Part shown: piece after piece, positions 17,161 to 26,050 of the stretch
How positions within the stretch are numbered: the stretch's first letter is position 1
How the letters are laid out: each line of letters begins with the position of its first letter
From: Lithacetigena sp037446255 [NCBI: Coprothermobacterota bacterium]
Lineage (GTDB): Bacteria > Coprothermobacterota > HKB111
Length of the DNA: 46,128 nt
NCBI GenBank assembly: GCA_037446255.1
Contig: JBBIIY010000009.1
Span: 9,386-55,513 of the forward strand
Direction of reading: 5' to 3'
Notes under the pieces: model-generated
The model's database searches: none
What the model saw: the letters and a program-made list of their open reading frames with translations, nothing else
What the model was told of the DNA's origin: nothing
Translations under genes and position numbers: made by a program

Positions 17161-18192
17161 CTATTCTAAAATGTTATTACCCGATTTTAGTTTACTTACG
17201 GTTTTATTTACAGCTTTTCCAGTTTCGTAAAACCAAGATACTGTATCTTTAAGGGTTTCCTTGATAGGTCGTGGTTGGTAACCGAAAGCTTTCTTTGCTT
17301 TACTATAGGTGACCAGCGAATTGCTGGATAGGGTTATAAGCGAGTAAGGGGTAAAGCGGGGTTTGTTCTTAGTAACCAGGTACCACAAAACTGCCAGTGG
17401 GGCAACAGCTCTGGCAACTACTATGGGTATTTTCAAATCAGGAGATTTAATATGGGTAATCTCCTCTAATAAATCAAACATTTCTTTAACGGTAACCTGT
17501 TTCCCTGATAAAATATACCCTTCTCCACTTGTCCCTTCCATTGCTAACCTGTAAAGACCTTCAGCTACATCTCTTACATCAACAAAATCATAAGCTCCAT
17601 CTATATAATATTTTACTTTTCCCTTTAAATAATCAAGTATCACATGACCAATCTCGGAAATACGAAAATCATAGGGCCCGATAACCCCTGTGGGGAATAC
17701 TATAACAGCATCCAGGCCATTTTGTATGCCTTTTTTAACTTCCATGGTTGCCAGAGCTTTACTCTTAGCGTAATCCCCGTATATGCTTTCAGGATGGATA
17801 ACACAATCTTCATCTATGTAACAACCTTTGGGTGGTTCTACAATAGCATGAATTGAGCTGGTAAATACCAATCTTTTGATACCAGTTTCCTGACATGCCT
17901 GAACTACATTCCTGGTACCATCCACATTTACTTCATCTAATATTTTTTTATAGCCCGGGAGTATGGAAATAATTCCTGCCAGATGAAATACATAGTCAAA
18001 ACCTTGAAAGGCCTGGATAAGGTCATCTTTATTGCGAATATCACCTTTAATTATTTCTAACTCTAAACCTTCAAGAGATTCCAGAGATTCACCAGGTAAG
18101 GCAATGACTCTTATAACAAATCCTTTCTCAAATAACAACCTTACCAGAACATTGCCAATGTGTCCTGTAGCGCCAGTAACAATAACTTTCAT
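17161..18192 (-). CDS. NAD(P)-dependent epimerase/dehydratase (extended SDR, dihydroflavonol-reductase-like)
   Basis: A 343-residue extended short-chain dehydrogenase. The nucleotide site is VTGATGHIGNVLVRLL, the substrate region shows VFHLAGI, and VNVDGTRNVVQAC is typical. The catalytic Ser lies in LVFTSSIHA and the Tyr/Lys pair in YGDYAKSKA. The closest pattern is the hopanoid-associated/dihydroflavonol-4-reductase-like group, so the substrate may be a sugar nucleotide, sterol-like or polyketide compound. Its neighbour upstream is an unusual acyl carrier protein, but 91 bases separate them. Substrate unknown. Confidence 0.85.
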   Translation of the reverse strand: MKVIVTGATGHIGNVLVRLLFEKGFVIRVIALPGESLESLEGLELEIIKGDIRNKDDLIQAFQGFDYVFHLAGIISILPGYKKILDEVNVDGTRNVVQACQETGIKRLVFTSSIHAIVEPPKGCYIDEDCVIHPESIYGDYAKSKALATMEVKKGIQNGLDAVIVFPTGVIGPYDFRISEIGHVILDYLKGKVKYYIDGAYDFVDVRDVAEGLYRLAMEGTSGEGYILSGKQVTVKEMFDLLEEITHIKSPDLKIPIVVARAVAPLAVLWYLVTKNKPRFTPYSLITLSSNSLVTYSKAKKAFGYQPRPIKETLKDTVSWFYETGKAVNKTVSKLKSGNNILE

Positions 18193-18283
18193 CTGTTTAT
18201 CTCCCTTTGCAAAAATTATTACTTACTTTCTTGAACTAACCTGATAGAAAACATCTGATACCTGAATCATAATTAATGATATT

Positions 18284-18661
18284 TCATTTTGAAGTTTTAT
18301 TAAAGATTTTTAACTCACTATAAATATAGTCAACTGTATTTCCTACTGTTTTAATCTTTTCCAGGTCTTCATCTTCCACACGTATGTTAAAAACAGTTTC
18401 TAATTCCATTATGATATCCACCAGATACAGTGAATCTGCCCCTAAGCCTGGAGGGTTAGCCTCTGGATCTCCAATAAAGACTGCTTCTTCGGTTACTTTA
18501 TCAGTTTCAACTCCCAGTTTATCAATTACTACTTCTTTTACGATGTTAAAAACATCATTTCTCTCAAAACTTTCCAGCTTAAATACCTGATGTTTAGATT
18601 CGTCTTGGGCTAACATTTCTTCCAGTTTTTCATTACCTAACTCATCCATTTCACTTTGCAT
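18284..18661 (-). CDS. Atypical acyl carrier protein with N-terminal extension and loop insert
   Basis: A 125-residue protein whose last 85 residues are an acyl carrier domain. The phosphopantetheine Ser is S77 in LGADSLYLVDIIMELE, followed by FNIRVEDEDLEKIKTVGNTVDYI. Two things are odd. About 35 acidic residues precede helix 1. The loop before the DSL motif carries an insert (GDPEANPPG, about residues 64-72), where ordinary AcpP reads DLGADSL. It has a good AGGAGG site and no fab genes nearby. It may be a specialised carrier rather than the fatty acid AcpP. Confidence 0.8.
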   Translation of the reverse strand: MQSEMDELGNEKLEEMLAQDESKHQVFKLESFERNDVFNIVKEVVIDKLGVETDKVTEEAVFIGDPEANPPGLGADSLYLVDIIMELETVFNIRVEDEDLEKIKTVGNTVDYIYSELKIFNKTSK

Positions 18662-18722
18662 TTGCTTTCCTGCCTCCTGATTAATGAAGGAATAAGATTT
18701 ATTATTATTAAAGTATGAAAAT

Positions 18723-19310
18723 CTATTTCCTTTTAAAAATACGGTTTTCTCTACCTTCTAATAACCTTACAATATTTTCTTTATGCCTTAATAAAGCTAT
18801 TAAGAAAAAAATAATACTCAGTATAACCAAATAGTTAGGAGATTTATATAAATAAACGATAAAGGGAATAGAAAGTAAAGATATTAATGAGGCTAAAGAA
18901 GGAAAACCAGTCACCAGTAAAATGAATATATAAATTGGCACTGCCCAGATTAAAGCTGTTGGGTAAAGTGCTAAATAAATGCCCATAGAGGTAGCTACAC
19001 CCTTTCCACCCTTAAAATTAAGAAAAGGTGAGTAATCGTGTCCAAGCACCAGAAGAAGAGAAAATAAAAATAAGTAGTGATCTTGTATTAAATACCCTTT
19101 AAAAAGAGTTAAGGCTAAAAAACTCTTGGAAAGGTCCAGGAATAAAACCAGTATTCCCCACCTGATACCCAGGCTTCTAACGACATTGATTGCCCCAATA
19201 TTACCACTGCCCATTTGCCTGATATCTACTTTATAAATATATTTACCTACTAAATAACCAAAAGGAAGGCCACCGATAAAGAAAGCCAGACCGATGATTA
19301 TATATATCAT
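18723..19310 (-). CDS. plsY: Glycerol-3-phosphate acyltransferase PlsY
   Basis: A 195-residue integral membrane enzyme that transfers the acyl group from acyl-phosphate to glycerol-3-phosphate. Motifs are GLPFGYLVGK with MGSGNIGAINVVRSLG, the glycine-rich KGGKGVATSMG, and a C-terminal RHKENIVRLLEGRENR. Five or more membrane segments are visible. It pairs functionally with PlsX (9455-10447). The ribosome binding site is weak. Confidence 0.95.
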   Translation of the reverse strand: MIYIIIGLAFFIGGLPFGYLVGKYIYKVDIRQMGSGNIGAINVVRSLGIRWGILVLFLDLSKSFLALTLFKGYLIQDHYLFLFSLLLVLGHDYSPFLNFKGGKGVATSMGIYLALYPTALIWAVPIYIFILLVTGFPSLASLISLLSIPFIVYLYKSPNYLVILSIIFFLIALLRHKENIVRLLEGRENRIFKRK

Positions 19311-19439
19311 TTATACCACCACAAAGTAATTGTTTTCAGAAAATCAAGGTCATGTTTCATATATTTTTCTAATTAAATTATACTACAGTAAACATAAACA
19401 CATTAAATTGGTATTTTATAGTTAATATTATTTTTTTTC

Positions 19440-21020
19440 TTAATCGCTTTTACTTCTGAGAACTTTACCAGCTAAAACTCCTTTGTGTTCTCCTTTTTCA
19501 ACAGTAACTGCTCCATTTACCAGCACATAATCTATGCCAACTGGATATTGATGGGGATTTACATAGGTTGCTTTATCTATAATAATATTAGTGTTAAATA
19601 TTACTAAATCTGCATAATTGCCTTTTTTGATTACCCCCCTTCTGGATAATCCCAGGGTTTTCGCTGGCAAGCAGGTCATTTTGTGGATTGCTTCTTCTAA
19701 AGATATAACTTTTTCTTCGCGAGAGTATTTTCCTAAAACACGAGGGAAGGTTCCATAAGCCCGAGGATGAGGTTTTCCTTCAGAAAGTGGGCCATAAGTA
19801 GCTTTTGCGCCAGCATCGGACCCAATCATAACAAAAGAAGCTCTCATTACTCTCTTTACGTCTTCTTCACACATACCAAAGCTTACAATATCAACCAGTC
19901 CTTCGTTCTCAATTAATAATTTAACTATTACCTCGTGGGGAGGCAAATTTTGCTTTTCTGATATTTGCCAGAGATTAAGTCCTTCCAGGCTTTTATCGTT
20001 CGGACAATTGGCAATTAAAACAGCTTCATAGTTATATCTATTCGGCATTTTTTGCTTAATACTATCTAATATCCGTGCAGAGGTTTCTGGAGTTTTCAAG
20101 CGCTCAACCATCTTATCTACTCCACCATCGTGAGCCCAATTAGGAATACGGCTGGATAGACCTGTTGAAGCTGCTATATAGGGATATTGGTCACAGGTAA
20201 CATCAATGCCTGAATTACGAGCTTTTTCTATCATGGAAAGGCTTTGCTCAACCTTGCCCCAATTACTCTTTTCTGCAGCCTTGTGGTGAGCAATTTCTAC
20301 CTTAACACTTGATTCTCTTCCAATGTTAAGGGTTTCTTCAATAGCTTCCAGAAGTTTATCAGTTTCATTTCGCATATGTGTAGCATAAATCCCATCATAC
20401 CTGGTTACTACTTTGGCTAACTCAATGATTTCCCTGGTTTCAGCATAACTTGAAGGTGGATATATAAGCCCCGTAGTTAGCCCGAAGGAACCTTCCGCAA
20501 GCGTAGATTCCAAAACTTTTTTCATGTTTTTCATTTCTTCAATAGTAGGCGCACGCATCCCAAAACCCATAACACTACCCCTTAGATTTCCGTGGCCTGT
20601 CAGGGCGATAATATTGGTGGAGGAACCTCCCCTTTGCACCAGGTCTAAATATTCACCCATACTTTTCCAATTAAGAGGAAACCCGTGTAATGAGAGCATT
20701 TTTTCAGCTTGTTTGAGAGCTTCTCCCAAAAGAGGAGCAGCTGATGAACCACAATTACCAATAACTTCAGTAGTCACACCCTGCCTTATCTTACTCTCCA
20801 TCAATGGATTTATTAAAACAGCTTCATCAGAATGGGTGTGCATGTCGATGAAACCAGGTGTTACGCACAAGTCCGATGCATCAATTATTCTATTAGCTTC
20901 TACTTCGGATAAATCACCAACTTCAACAATTTTGTCCTTTACAATACCTACATCTTTGAATACACCCCTGGTGTTTAATCCATCTATTACCAAACCATTT
21001 TTAATCAAAATATCCAGCAC
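19440..21020 (-). CDS. N-acyl-D-amino-acid deacylase (D-aminoacylase, amidohydrolase family)
   Basis: A 526-residue metal-dependent amidohydrolase. The HxH metal motif is in CVTPGFIDMHTHSDEAV, followed by GVTTEVIGNCGSSAAPL (family Cys ligand), YATHMRNE, VEIAHHKAA, MIGSDAGA with the catalytic Asp, and HPRAYGTFPRVLGKY. It removes acyl groups from N-acyl-D-amino acids or related dipeptides. It starts with GTG behind AGGTGA, 17 bases after the TSUP gene, and they look co-transcribed. A short AT-rich gap follows with no clear terminator. Confidence 0.9.
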   Translation of the reverse strand: MLDILIKNGLVIDGLNTRGVFKDVGIVKDKIVEVGDLSEVEANRIIDASDLCVTPGFIDMHTHSDEAVLINPLMESKIRQGVTTEVIGNCGSSAAPLLGEALKQAEKMLSLHGFPLNWKSMGEYLDLVQRGGSSTNIIALTGHGNLRGSVMGFGMRAPTIEEMKNMKKVLESTLAEGSFGLTTGLIYPPSSYAETREIIELAKVVTRYDGIYATHMRNETDKLLEAIEETLNIGRESSVKVEIAHHKAAEKSNWGKVEQSLSMIEKARNSGIDVTCDQYPYIAASTGLSSRIPNWAHDGGVDKMVERLKTPETSARILDSIKQKMPNRYNYEAVLIANCPNDKSLEGLNLWQISEKQNLPPHEVIVKLLIENEGLVDIVSFGMCEEDVKRVMRASFVMIGSDAGAKATYGPLSEGKPHPRAYGTFPRVLGKYSREEKVISLEEAIHKMTCLPAKTLGLSRRGVIKKGNYADLVIFNTNIIIDKATYVNPHQYPVGIDYVLVNGAVTVEKGEHKGVLAGKVLRSKSD

Positions 21021-21037
21021 ATTTCACCTAACCTTTC

Positions 21038-21394
21038 TTACTTAAAAAACAACATTCTCATTGATATCAACAGGAAGCCAAACCCAAATACCTTTTTTAA
21101 TACTGGGGCTGGAAGCAGGTTAGCTATTTTTGCCCCAAAAAGCATGCCTAAAAATACTCCTATACAAATTAAAGCTGCCGCTTTAATATCCAGATTCCCG
21201 TGTTTAAAATAAGTATAAGCAGCTAATATTCCTACAGGTAAAACAAAAACAGCTAATGAAGTTCCCTGTGCTTGATGTTGGGTAAACCCAAAAAGAAGCA
21301 CCAAAGCTGGAACTATTATCACACCACCTCCCACCCCAATAAGTCCACCTACTGTTCCTGCTACCAAGCCTAATAAAATAAATAATGGATTCAT
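21038..21394 (-). CDS. Half-size TSUP (TauE/SafE) family membrane protein
   Basis: A 118-residue membrane protein with four hydrophobic segments and the TSUP motif GLIGVGGGVIIVPALVLLFG near its N-terminus. Full-length TSUP anion permeases are about 250 residues with two such halves. Here only one half is encoded, with normal start and stop, and no second half lies next to it. Half-size members are known and may work as dimers. It is followed by the D-amino-acid deacylase gene. The substrate is unknown. Confidence 0.85.
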   Translation of the reverse strand: MNPLFILLGLVAGTVGGLIGVGGGVIIVPALVLLFGFTQHQAQGTSLAVFVLPVGILAAYTYFKHGNLDIKAAALICIGVFLGMLFGAKIANLLPAPVLKKVFGFGFLLISMRMLFFK

Positions 21395-21477
21395 ATTACT
21401 TACCTCTATGCTTTAATAAATTTTAAAGATTCATGATTAAAGATTCAAAAAAAATGGAAGATACCGTATTTCAATTA

Positions 21478-22398
21478 TCAATTTCTGCCTTCTATCTCTT
21501 TAATTGTTTTGAAGGTTTTTTTAACAAACCAGGGCCATTCTTTGCCTGAACTATACCACTTTTCTAACCATTCCCGGGTTTGTTTATTAGACACATTACC
21601 TGTCCCTGGTTTCAACAAACCAAACTGATATAAAACATCATTGTTTATGTCAAGTATCTCTTCCGACCTATATTTTTTGGAGATGAGAGAAGCAACTTTG
21701 GTTTCCAAAAACTTATTTTCACTGTGGCTGGTGATAACTATTTCCAGGTTAGCCCTGTTAAAAAATGACAATTCCTCTTTAAAGTTACTACCTACTCCGT
21801 AATCATCAATTACCATCCGGCATTTACATGAACTGTACTTGTTTAGAAAGTATTCACATAGACTAAGATATTTCCTATCAAATAGTTTATTTAAATTCTT
21901 TGGCTTAATTTCTTCAGGGGTTATCTGTAGTACTTTATAAACTAACCCTTCATTCTGAAAACTTTCTATTTGCTGAAAAACTTTAAGCCAGTATTCATCT
22001 GATTGAGCCTTTTTGGAATCTATAGAACTTAAAAATGAAGACAGGTTACCAGCTTTACTATAAGGAAAAGCTACTCCAGTTAAATAGATGCTGCCAAAAA
22101 TTTCTCCTTTTCCGGTCTCATCAAAGCCAATCAGATAATCATAAATTCCAGAGGTTTTCGCGGTAAATAAAGTTTCTATTTCCGATAAACATTTAGACAC
22201 CACGGGGTGGGACGAATTTGATGGAGTGGCATAGAGAGTACCATTATTATAAAAAATATAAGTAGAATCTACTAAAGACAACCTCCATTTTTCCGTTGGG
22301 TTTGTTAAAGGTTTTTCAATTCCACCATTTTTTATTATCAAAGACCATATTTCTTTTTCTTTGTTCTCTGAAACACTCCTCCAGGTTCGACCTTGCAA
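21478..22398 (-). CDS. RNase HIII-like protein (type 2 RNase H fold)
   Basis: A 306-residue protein. After about 88 residues resembling the TBP-like substrate-binding domain of RNase HIII (TYIFYNNGTLYATPS), the catalytic core begins YLIGFDETGKGEIFGSIYL. The Asp-Glu pair is kept, but the usual GxG is altered to GKGE. CRMVIDDYG supplies another acid, and ENKFLETKVASLISKKY matches the helix that carries the last part of the site. It starts with TTG behind an AGGA site, 18 bases after sucD. Its place at the end of a carbon-metabolism operon is odd. It could be an active RNase HIII or a divergent paralogue. Confidence 0.75.
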   Translation of the reverse strand: MQGRTWRSVSENKEKEIWSLIIKNGGIEKPLTNPTEKWRLSLVDSTYIFYNNGTLYATPSNSSHPVVSKCLSEIETLFTAKTSGIYDYLIGFDETGKGEIFGSIYLTGVAFPYSKAGNLSSFLSSIDSKKAQSDEYWLKVFQQIESFQNEGLVYKVLQITPEEIKPKNLNKLFDRKYLSLCEYFLNKYSSCKCRMVIDDYGVGSNFKEELSFFNRANLEIVITSHSENKFLETKVASLISKKYRSEEILDINNDVLYQFGLLKPGTGNVSNKQTREWLEKWYSSGKEWPWFVKKTFKTIKEIEGRN

Positions 22399-22416
22399 TG
22401 TTTTATCCTGAACTCA

Positions 22417-23283
22417 TCATTTTAATAGGTCAGCAATATAGTCAGCAACCTGTGAAGGTATTTCTGCTACCTTAACTCCAGCTTGTTTGAGAGACTCCAC
22501 CTTGCTTTCAAAACCACCTGCTCCACGCTCAATAATTGCTCCAGCATGCCCCATTCTCTTACCAGGAGGTGCGCTTTTTCCTGCAATATAACCTATAACT
22601 GGTTTAGTCATAGACTTTATATAAATAGCAGCTTCTTCCTCCTGCCTTCCACCTATCTCTCCAACCAGAACAACTGCACGCGTTTCATTATCTTTTTCAA
22701 ACAGTCTTAAGATATCAACAAAGCTTAGCCCCACTACCCTATCTCCACCTAAACCCAAACAGGTAGTTTGCCCGATGCCCCTGGTGGATAGGTTGGAAAC
22801 TATTTCGTAGGTAAGTGTACCACTCCTGCTAACTACACCAACTGGACCGGGGGTAAAAATGGAATTTGGAGGTATGCCAATCTTAGCTTGTCCAGCGCTG
22901 CAAATACCAAAAGTATTCGGACCTATTTGAATAACTCCATTTTTTTGGGTATAACCAACAATTTGCAGAGCATCGTGAAGAGGAATGTGTTCGGTAACTA
23001 TTACCAGTAGCTTGATCCCGGCACTAATGGCTTCAAAAGCCGCTTCTTTAGCCAAGGGAGCAGGTACAAAAATAACAGAGGCATCAGCTTGATGTTGTTC
23101 AACTGCTTCAGCAACTGTATCATATACAGTTATACCTTCAATCTCCATCCCTCCCCTGCCTGGGGTAACTCCAGCAACGATATTAGTTCCATAATTCAGC
23201 ATCTCCCTGGTGTGAAAGTTTCCCTGTTTCCCGGTTATTCCCTGTACTACAACCCTGGTATCTTTATTAATCAATATTGCCAT
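22417..23283 (-). CDS. sucD: Succinyl-CoA synthetase alpha subunit
   Basis: A 288-residue CoA-binding subunit of succinate-CoA ligase. VVQGITGKQGNFHTREML is the CoA-binding Rossmann start. IGPNTFGICSAGQAKIG and GPVGVVSRSGTLTYEIV follow. The phosphorylated His lies in GKRMGHAGAIIERGAGG. The reaction is succinate + CoA + NTP to succinyl-CoA, reversible. It follows sucC without a gap. With the fumarate reductase-like pair upstream it extends the operon's C4 chemistry to succinyl-CoA. Confidence 0.96.
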   Translation of the reverse strand: MAILINKDTRVVVQGITGKQGNFHTREMLNYGTNIVAGVTPGRGGMEIEGITVYDTVAEAVEQHQADASVIFVPAPLAKEAAFEAISAGIKLLVIVTEHIPLHDALQIVGYTQKNGVIQIGPNTFGICSAGQAKIGIPPNSIFTPGPVGVVSRSGTLTYEIVSNLSTRGIGQTTCLGLGGDRVVGLSFVDILRLFEKDNETRAVVLVGEIGGRQEEEAAIYIKSMTKPVIGYIAGKSAPPGKRMGHAGAIIERGAGGFESKVESLKQAGVKVAEIPSQVADYIADLLK

Positions 23284-24417
23284 TTAACGACCTCCAAAAC
23301 AGCAAGAAGATGGTTTTGTTAGTGCTACTGCTTTCAAGGCAGCTTTTTCCATGGAATTATATGCTGAAAGGTTGTTCTCAAGAAGAATCTTAATTGCTTC
23401 CTCTTCTCTTGTCCCGGTCAGCCTTATTACCAGAGGAGCACAGAAATCAGTGGTTTTTTTAACTTCTAAAATAGCCAGAGCAACATCGTCACAGCGGGTT
23501 ATGCCACCGAAAATATTAATAAAAATTACTTTTGGTTTGGTGTCGTTCAATAGAGATAAAGCCCTGGCCATAGGTCCAACAGCTGCTCCACCTCCAGCAT
23601 CCAGAAAATTAGCCGGTTTACCACCAAAAATAGCTAATAAATCAAGGGTAGCCATAGTTATTCCCGCACCATTCGCCATAACAGCTATGTCACCATCTAA
23701 CTGGACATAAGAGAGTCCCAATGCTTTTGCTTTTAACTCCCAGCCTTCACCTTCAGCTACGAGGGGTAAATCCTGGTGACGGTAAAGAGCATCGTCATCA
23801 ACATTTAATCTGGCATCAAGTGCTATAAGTGTATCCCCAGATCTCACCAGGGGGTTAATTTCCACCAATTCTGCATCATATTTGCGAAAGAGATTGTACA
23901 TTTTAATGACTAAAGATGAGAACTCGTTCATTAACTCCCCCTGCATTCCCAATTTTCGGGCGATTTCCCTGCCAAGGTAAGGGTACACTCCTACTTCCAT
24001 ATCAATAACTTTCTTTACAATATATTCCTCGGAGACATCTTCTATATTCACACCTCCTTGCGAAGAGGCCAGAATGATAGGTTTTTTTAAGAAATTATCA
24101 ACTGTTATGGAAATATAATATTCCTTATCAAATATTGATTTTTCTTCAACTAACACCTGCCCTACTCTAATTCCTTTTAACTCAGACCCCAGGATTCGCT
24201 TAGATTCATTAATAACCTCTATTTCAGTGTTGGCAAAAGCAATACCACCTGCCTTACCCCTACCTCCGGTTAATACCTGAGATTTTATTGCTACAGGGAA
24301 TCCAATATCTTTAGCAATGGTCAGGGCTTCTTCTGGTGTTTGGGCAACCCCTCCTTTAGGTAGAAGTATTCCTTCAGTTCGGAAAATACTTTTAGCTATA
24401 TATTCATATAACTTCAT
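23284..24417 (-). CDS. sucC: Succinyl-CoA synthetase beta subunit
   Basis: A 377-residue ATP-grasp subunit that binds the nucleotide and forms succinyl phosphate. KLYEYIAKSIFRTEGILLPKG, the lysine-rich IKSQVLTGGRGKAGGI, VEINPLV, LDARLNVDDDAL, GAGITMATLDLL and FINIFGGITRCD are all present. It starts four bases inside the flavoprotein gene (ATGA), showing translational coupling to the fumarate reductase-like subunits. Confidence 0.96.
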   Translation of the reverse strand: MKLYEYIAKSIFRTEGILLPKGGVAQTPEEALTIAKDIGFPVAIKSQVLTGGRGKAGGIAFANTEIEVINESKRILGSELKGIRVGQVLVEEKSIFDKEYYISITVDNFLKKPIILASSQGGVNIEDVSEEYIVKKVIDMEVGVYPYLGREIARKLGMQGELMNEFSSLVIKMYNLFRKYDAELVEINPLVRSGDTLIALDARLNVDDDALYRHQDLPLVAEGEGWELKAKALGLSYVQLDGDIAVMANGAGITMATLDLLAIFGGKPANFLDAGGGAAVGPMARALSLLNDTKPKVIFINIFGGITRCDDVALAILEVKKTTDFCAPLVIRLTGTREEEAIKILLENNLSAYNSMEKAALKAVALTKPSSCCFGGR

Positions 24418-26036
24418 TCCATCCCTCCACCCTGTTTAATATCAGGAGAGTAATCAGGAAGTAATAAAGGTGAAACACATCCTGTTTTCACCTTTGCCAA
24501 TTCCAATTCTTTTTCATACAAACGCAAGTGGTTAAGATTTAAAGATCCAATTTTTATTCCTTTAGATTTCCGGGCAGCAACCGATCCTGCTATTCTGCCA
24601 AAAACCAGGACATCCATCAGTGAATTGCCCATTAACCTGTTTCTACCATGAAGTCCGCCCGATACTTCTCCTGAAGCATATAAATTTGGTATATCAGTTT
24701 CACAAGCTGGATTAATTTCAATTCCACCATTTTGATAATGTAAAGTTGGATAAATAAGGATTGGCTCCTTGGCTATATCAATTCCATACCTCTCATACTG
24801 TCTTACCATGGCGGGAAGTTCTTTGGCTACTGTTCCAGGACCGTGTATAAAATCAATTAAAGGAGAATCAAGCCATACGCCTTTCATTCCAGTGGGGGTG
24901 GTAACTCCTCTGTCTCTATCATAACATTCTCTAATGACTCCCGAAGAAACAACATCCCTGGTTTCCAGGGGGTAGATAAATTGCTCTCCTAGAGCATTAA
25001 CCAGTTGAGCTCCTACTCCTCTTACTTTTTCGGTTACCAGTAATCCTACAATTTGTTCGGGGAAAGCTGCTCCTGTGGGATGAAACTGGGTTGCTTCCAG
25101 AAAAACTAATTTAGCACCTAACCTATAAGCCATTACTAATCCATCTGCTGTTGCTCCATAGTGGTTTGAGGTGGGGAATCCTCCTACGTGTAATCTGCCA
25201 AACCCTCCGGTAGATAAAATAGTAGTTTTAGCTTTTACCACCTGATAAGTTCCTCTTTCCAGATTCATAAGAACTGCACCAGCACATTGACCTTCATCAT
25301 CTGAAAGAAGCTCTACAGCTGGAGCAAACTCTATAACCTTGATCCCCCTGTTAATAACCTCATCTCTCAGGGTTCTCATTATTTCTGCTCCAGTGTAGTC
25401 CCGAGCGAAATGCATCCTCTTTCTACTGGTCCCTCCACCATGAATAGTTGCAAATGTTCCTTCTTTATCTTTATCAAACATACACCCCAGGTTTTCTAAC
25501 CAGGACATTACCAGGGGGGCTTCTTTAACCAATACTTCAACCAGATCAGGGTTATTCTGAAAACCACCACCACCGAGGATATCAAGGTAATGTAACAAAG
25601 GAGAGTCATTATCTTTAGTAGCTGCTTGAATGCCACCCTGAGCCATCATGGTATTGGCATCTCCCAACCTTAACTTAGTAGTTATTATTACCGATGCTCC
25701 CTCAGCTTGAGCCATCAAAGCTGAAGCTGCACCTGCCCCTCCACCTCCAATAATTAATACATCTACCTCGTAATCAGGAGAATTAAGGTTTACCTCCGCT
25801 GGATTTAACCTGCTCGTGGATTCCAATATATTAGCCAACTCGTGAGGAACCCTTGAACCCTTACTGGCACCAACTTTCAAAGCTCTCAGGGTATCCTCCC
25901 GGAAATCAGGGTGAAAACTCTTTAAAAGGCTCTGCTTTTCATCGGGAGATAGTAAGGGGAATTTCTCTTTAGCCCTGACAGACCGCGTTTTTTCTACCAT
26001 TTTCATTGATTCAATCATATTTTCAAGATAACTCAT
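24414..26036 (-). CDS. Fumarate reductase/succinate dehydrogenase-like flavoprotein, soluble type
   Basis: A 540-residue FAD protein of the FrdA/SdhA/L-aspartate oxidase family. The FAD site is DVLIIGGGGAGAASALMA (from about residue 92). The catalytic site is kept: FHPTG, TEKVRGVGAQLVN, LHYQNGGIEI and HGRNRLMGNSLMDVLVFG. The His that carries covalent FAD in membrane enzymes is Asn128 (ANTMMAQGGI), so FAD should be non-covalent. About 90 N-terminal residues precede the FAD domain. No membrane anchor gene is adjacent. The ATG at 26036 is preferred over the TTG at 26039 by spacing to GGGAGG. L-aspartate oxidase is the main alternative, but the iron-sulfur partner and operon favour fumarate/succinate. 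Confidence 0.85.
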   Translation of the reverse strand: MSYLENMIESMKMVEKTRSVRAKEKFPLLSPDEKQSLLKSFHPDFREDTLRALKVGASKGSRVPHELANILESTSRLNPAEVNLNSPDYEVDVLIIGGGGAGAASALMAQAEGASVIITTKLRLGDANTMMAQGGIQAATKDNDSPLLHYLDILGGGGFQNNPDLVEVLVKEAPLVMSWLENLGCMFDKDKEGTFATIHGGGTSRKRMHFARDYTGAEIMRTLRDEVINRGIKVIEFAPAVELLSDDEGQCAGAVLMNLERGTYQVVKAKTTILSTGGFGRLHVGGFPTSNHYGATADGLVMAYRLGAKLVFLEATQFHPTGAAFPEQIVGLLVTEKVRGVGAQLVNALGEQFIYPLETRDVVSSGVIRECYDRDRGVTTPTGMKGVWLDSPLIDFIHGPGTVAKELPAMVRQYERYGIDIAKEPILIYPTLHYQNGGIEINPACETDIPNLYASGEVSGGLHGRNRLMGNSLMDVLVFGRIAGSVAARKSKGIKIGSLNLNHLRLYEKELELAKVKTGCVSPLLLPDYSPDIKQGGGME

Positions 26037-26050
26037 CAATACCTCCCTTA

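Noticed and set aside
20524-21045. Long plus-strand frame over the deacylase gene
   Set aside because: It is antisense to a well-supported enzyme and has no recognisable motif. The same applies to the other antisense frames, for example 12849-13262 and 5404-5844.
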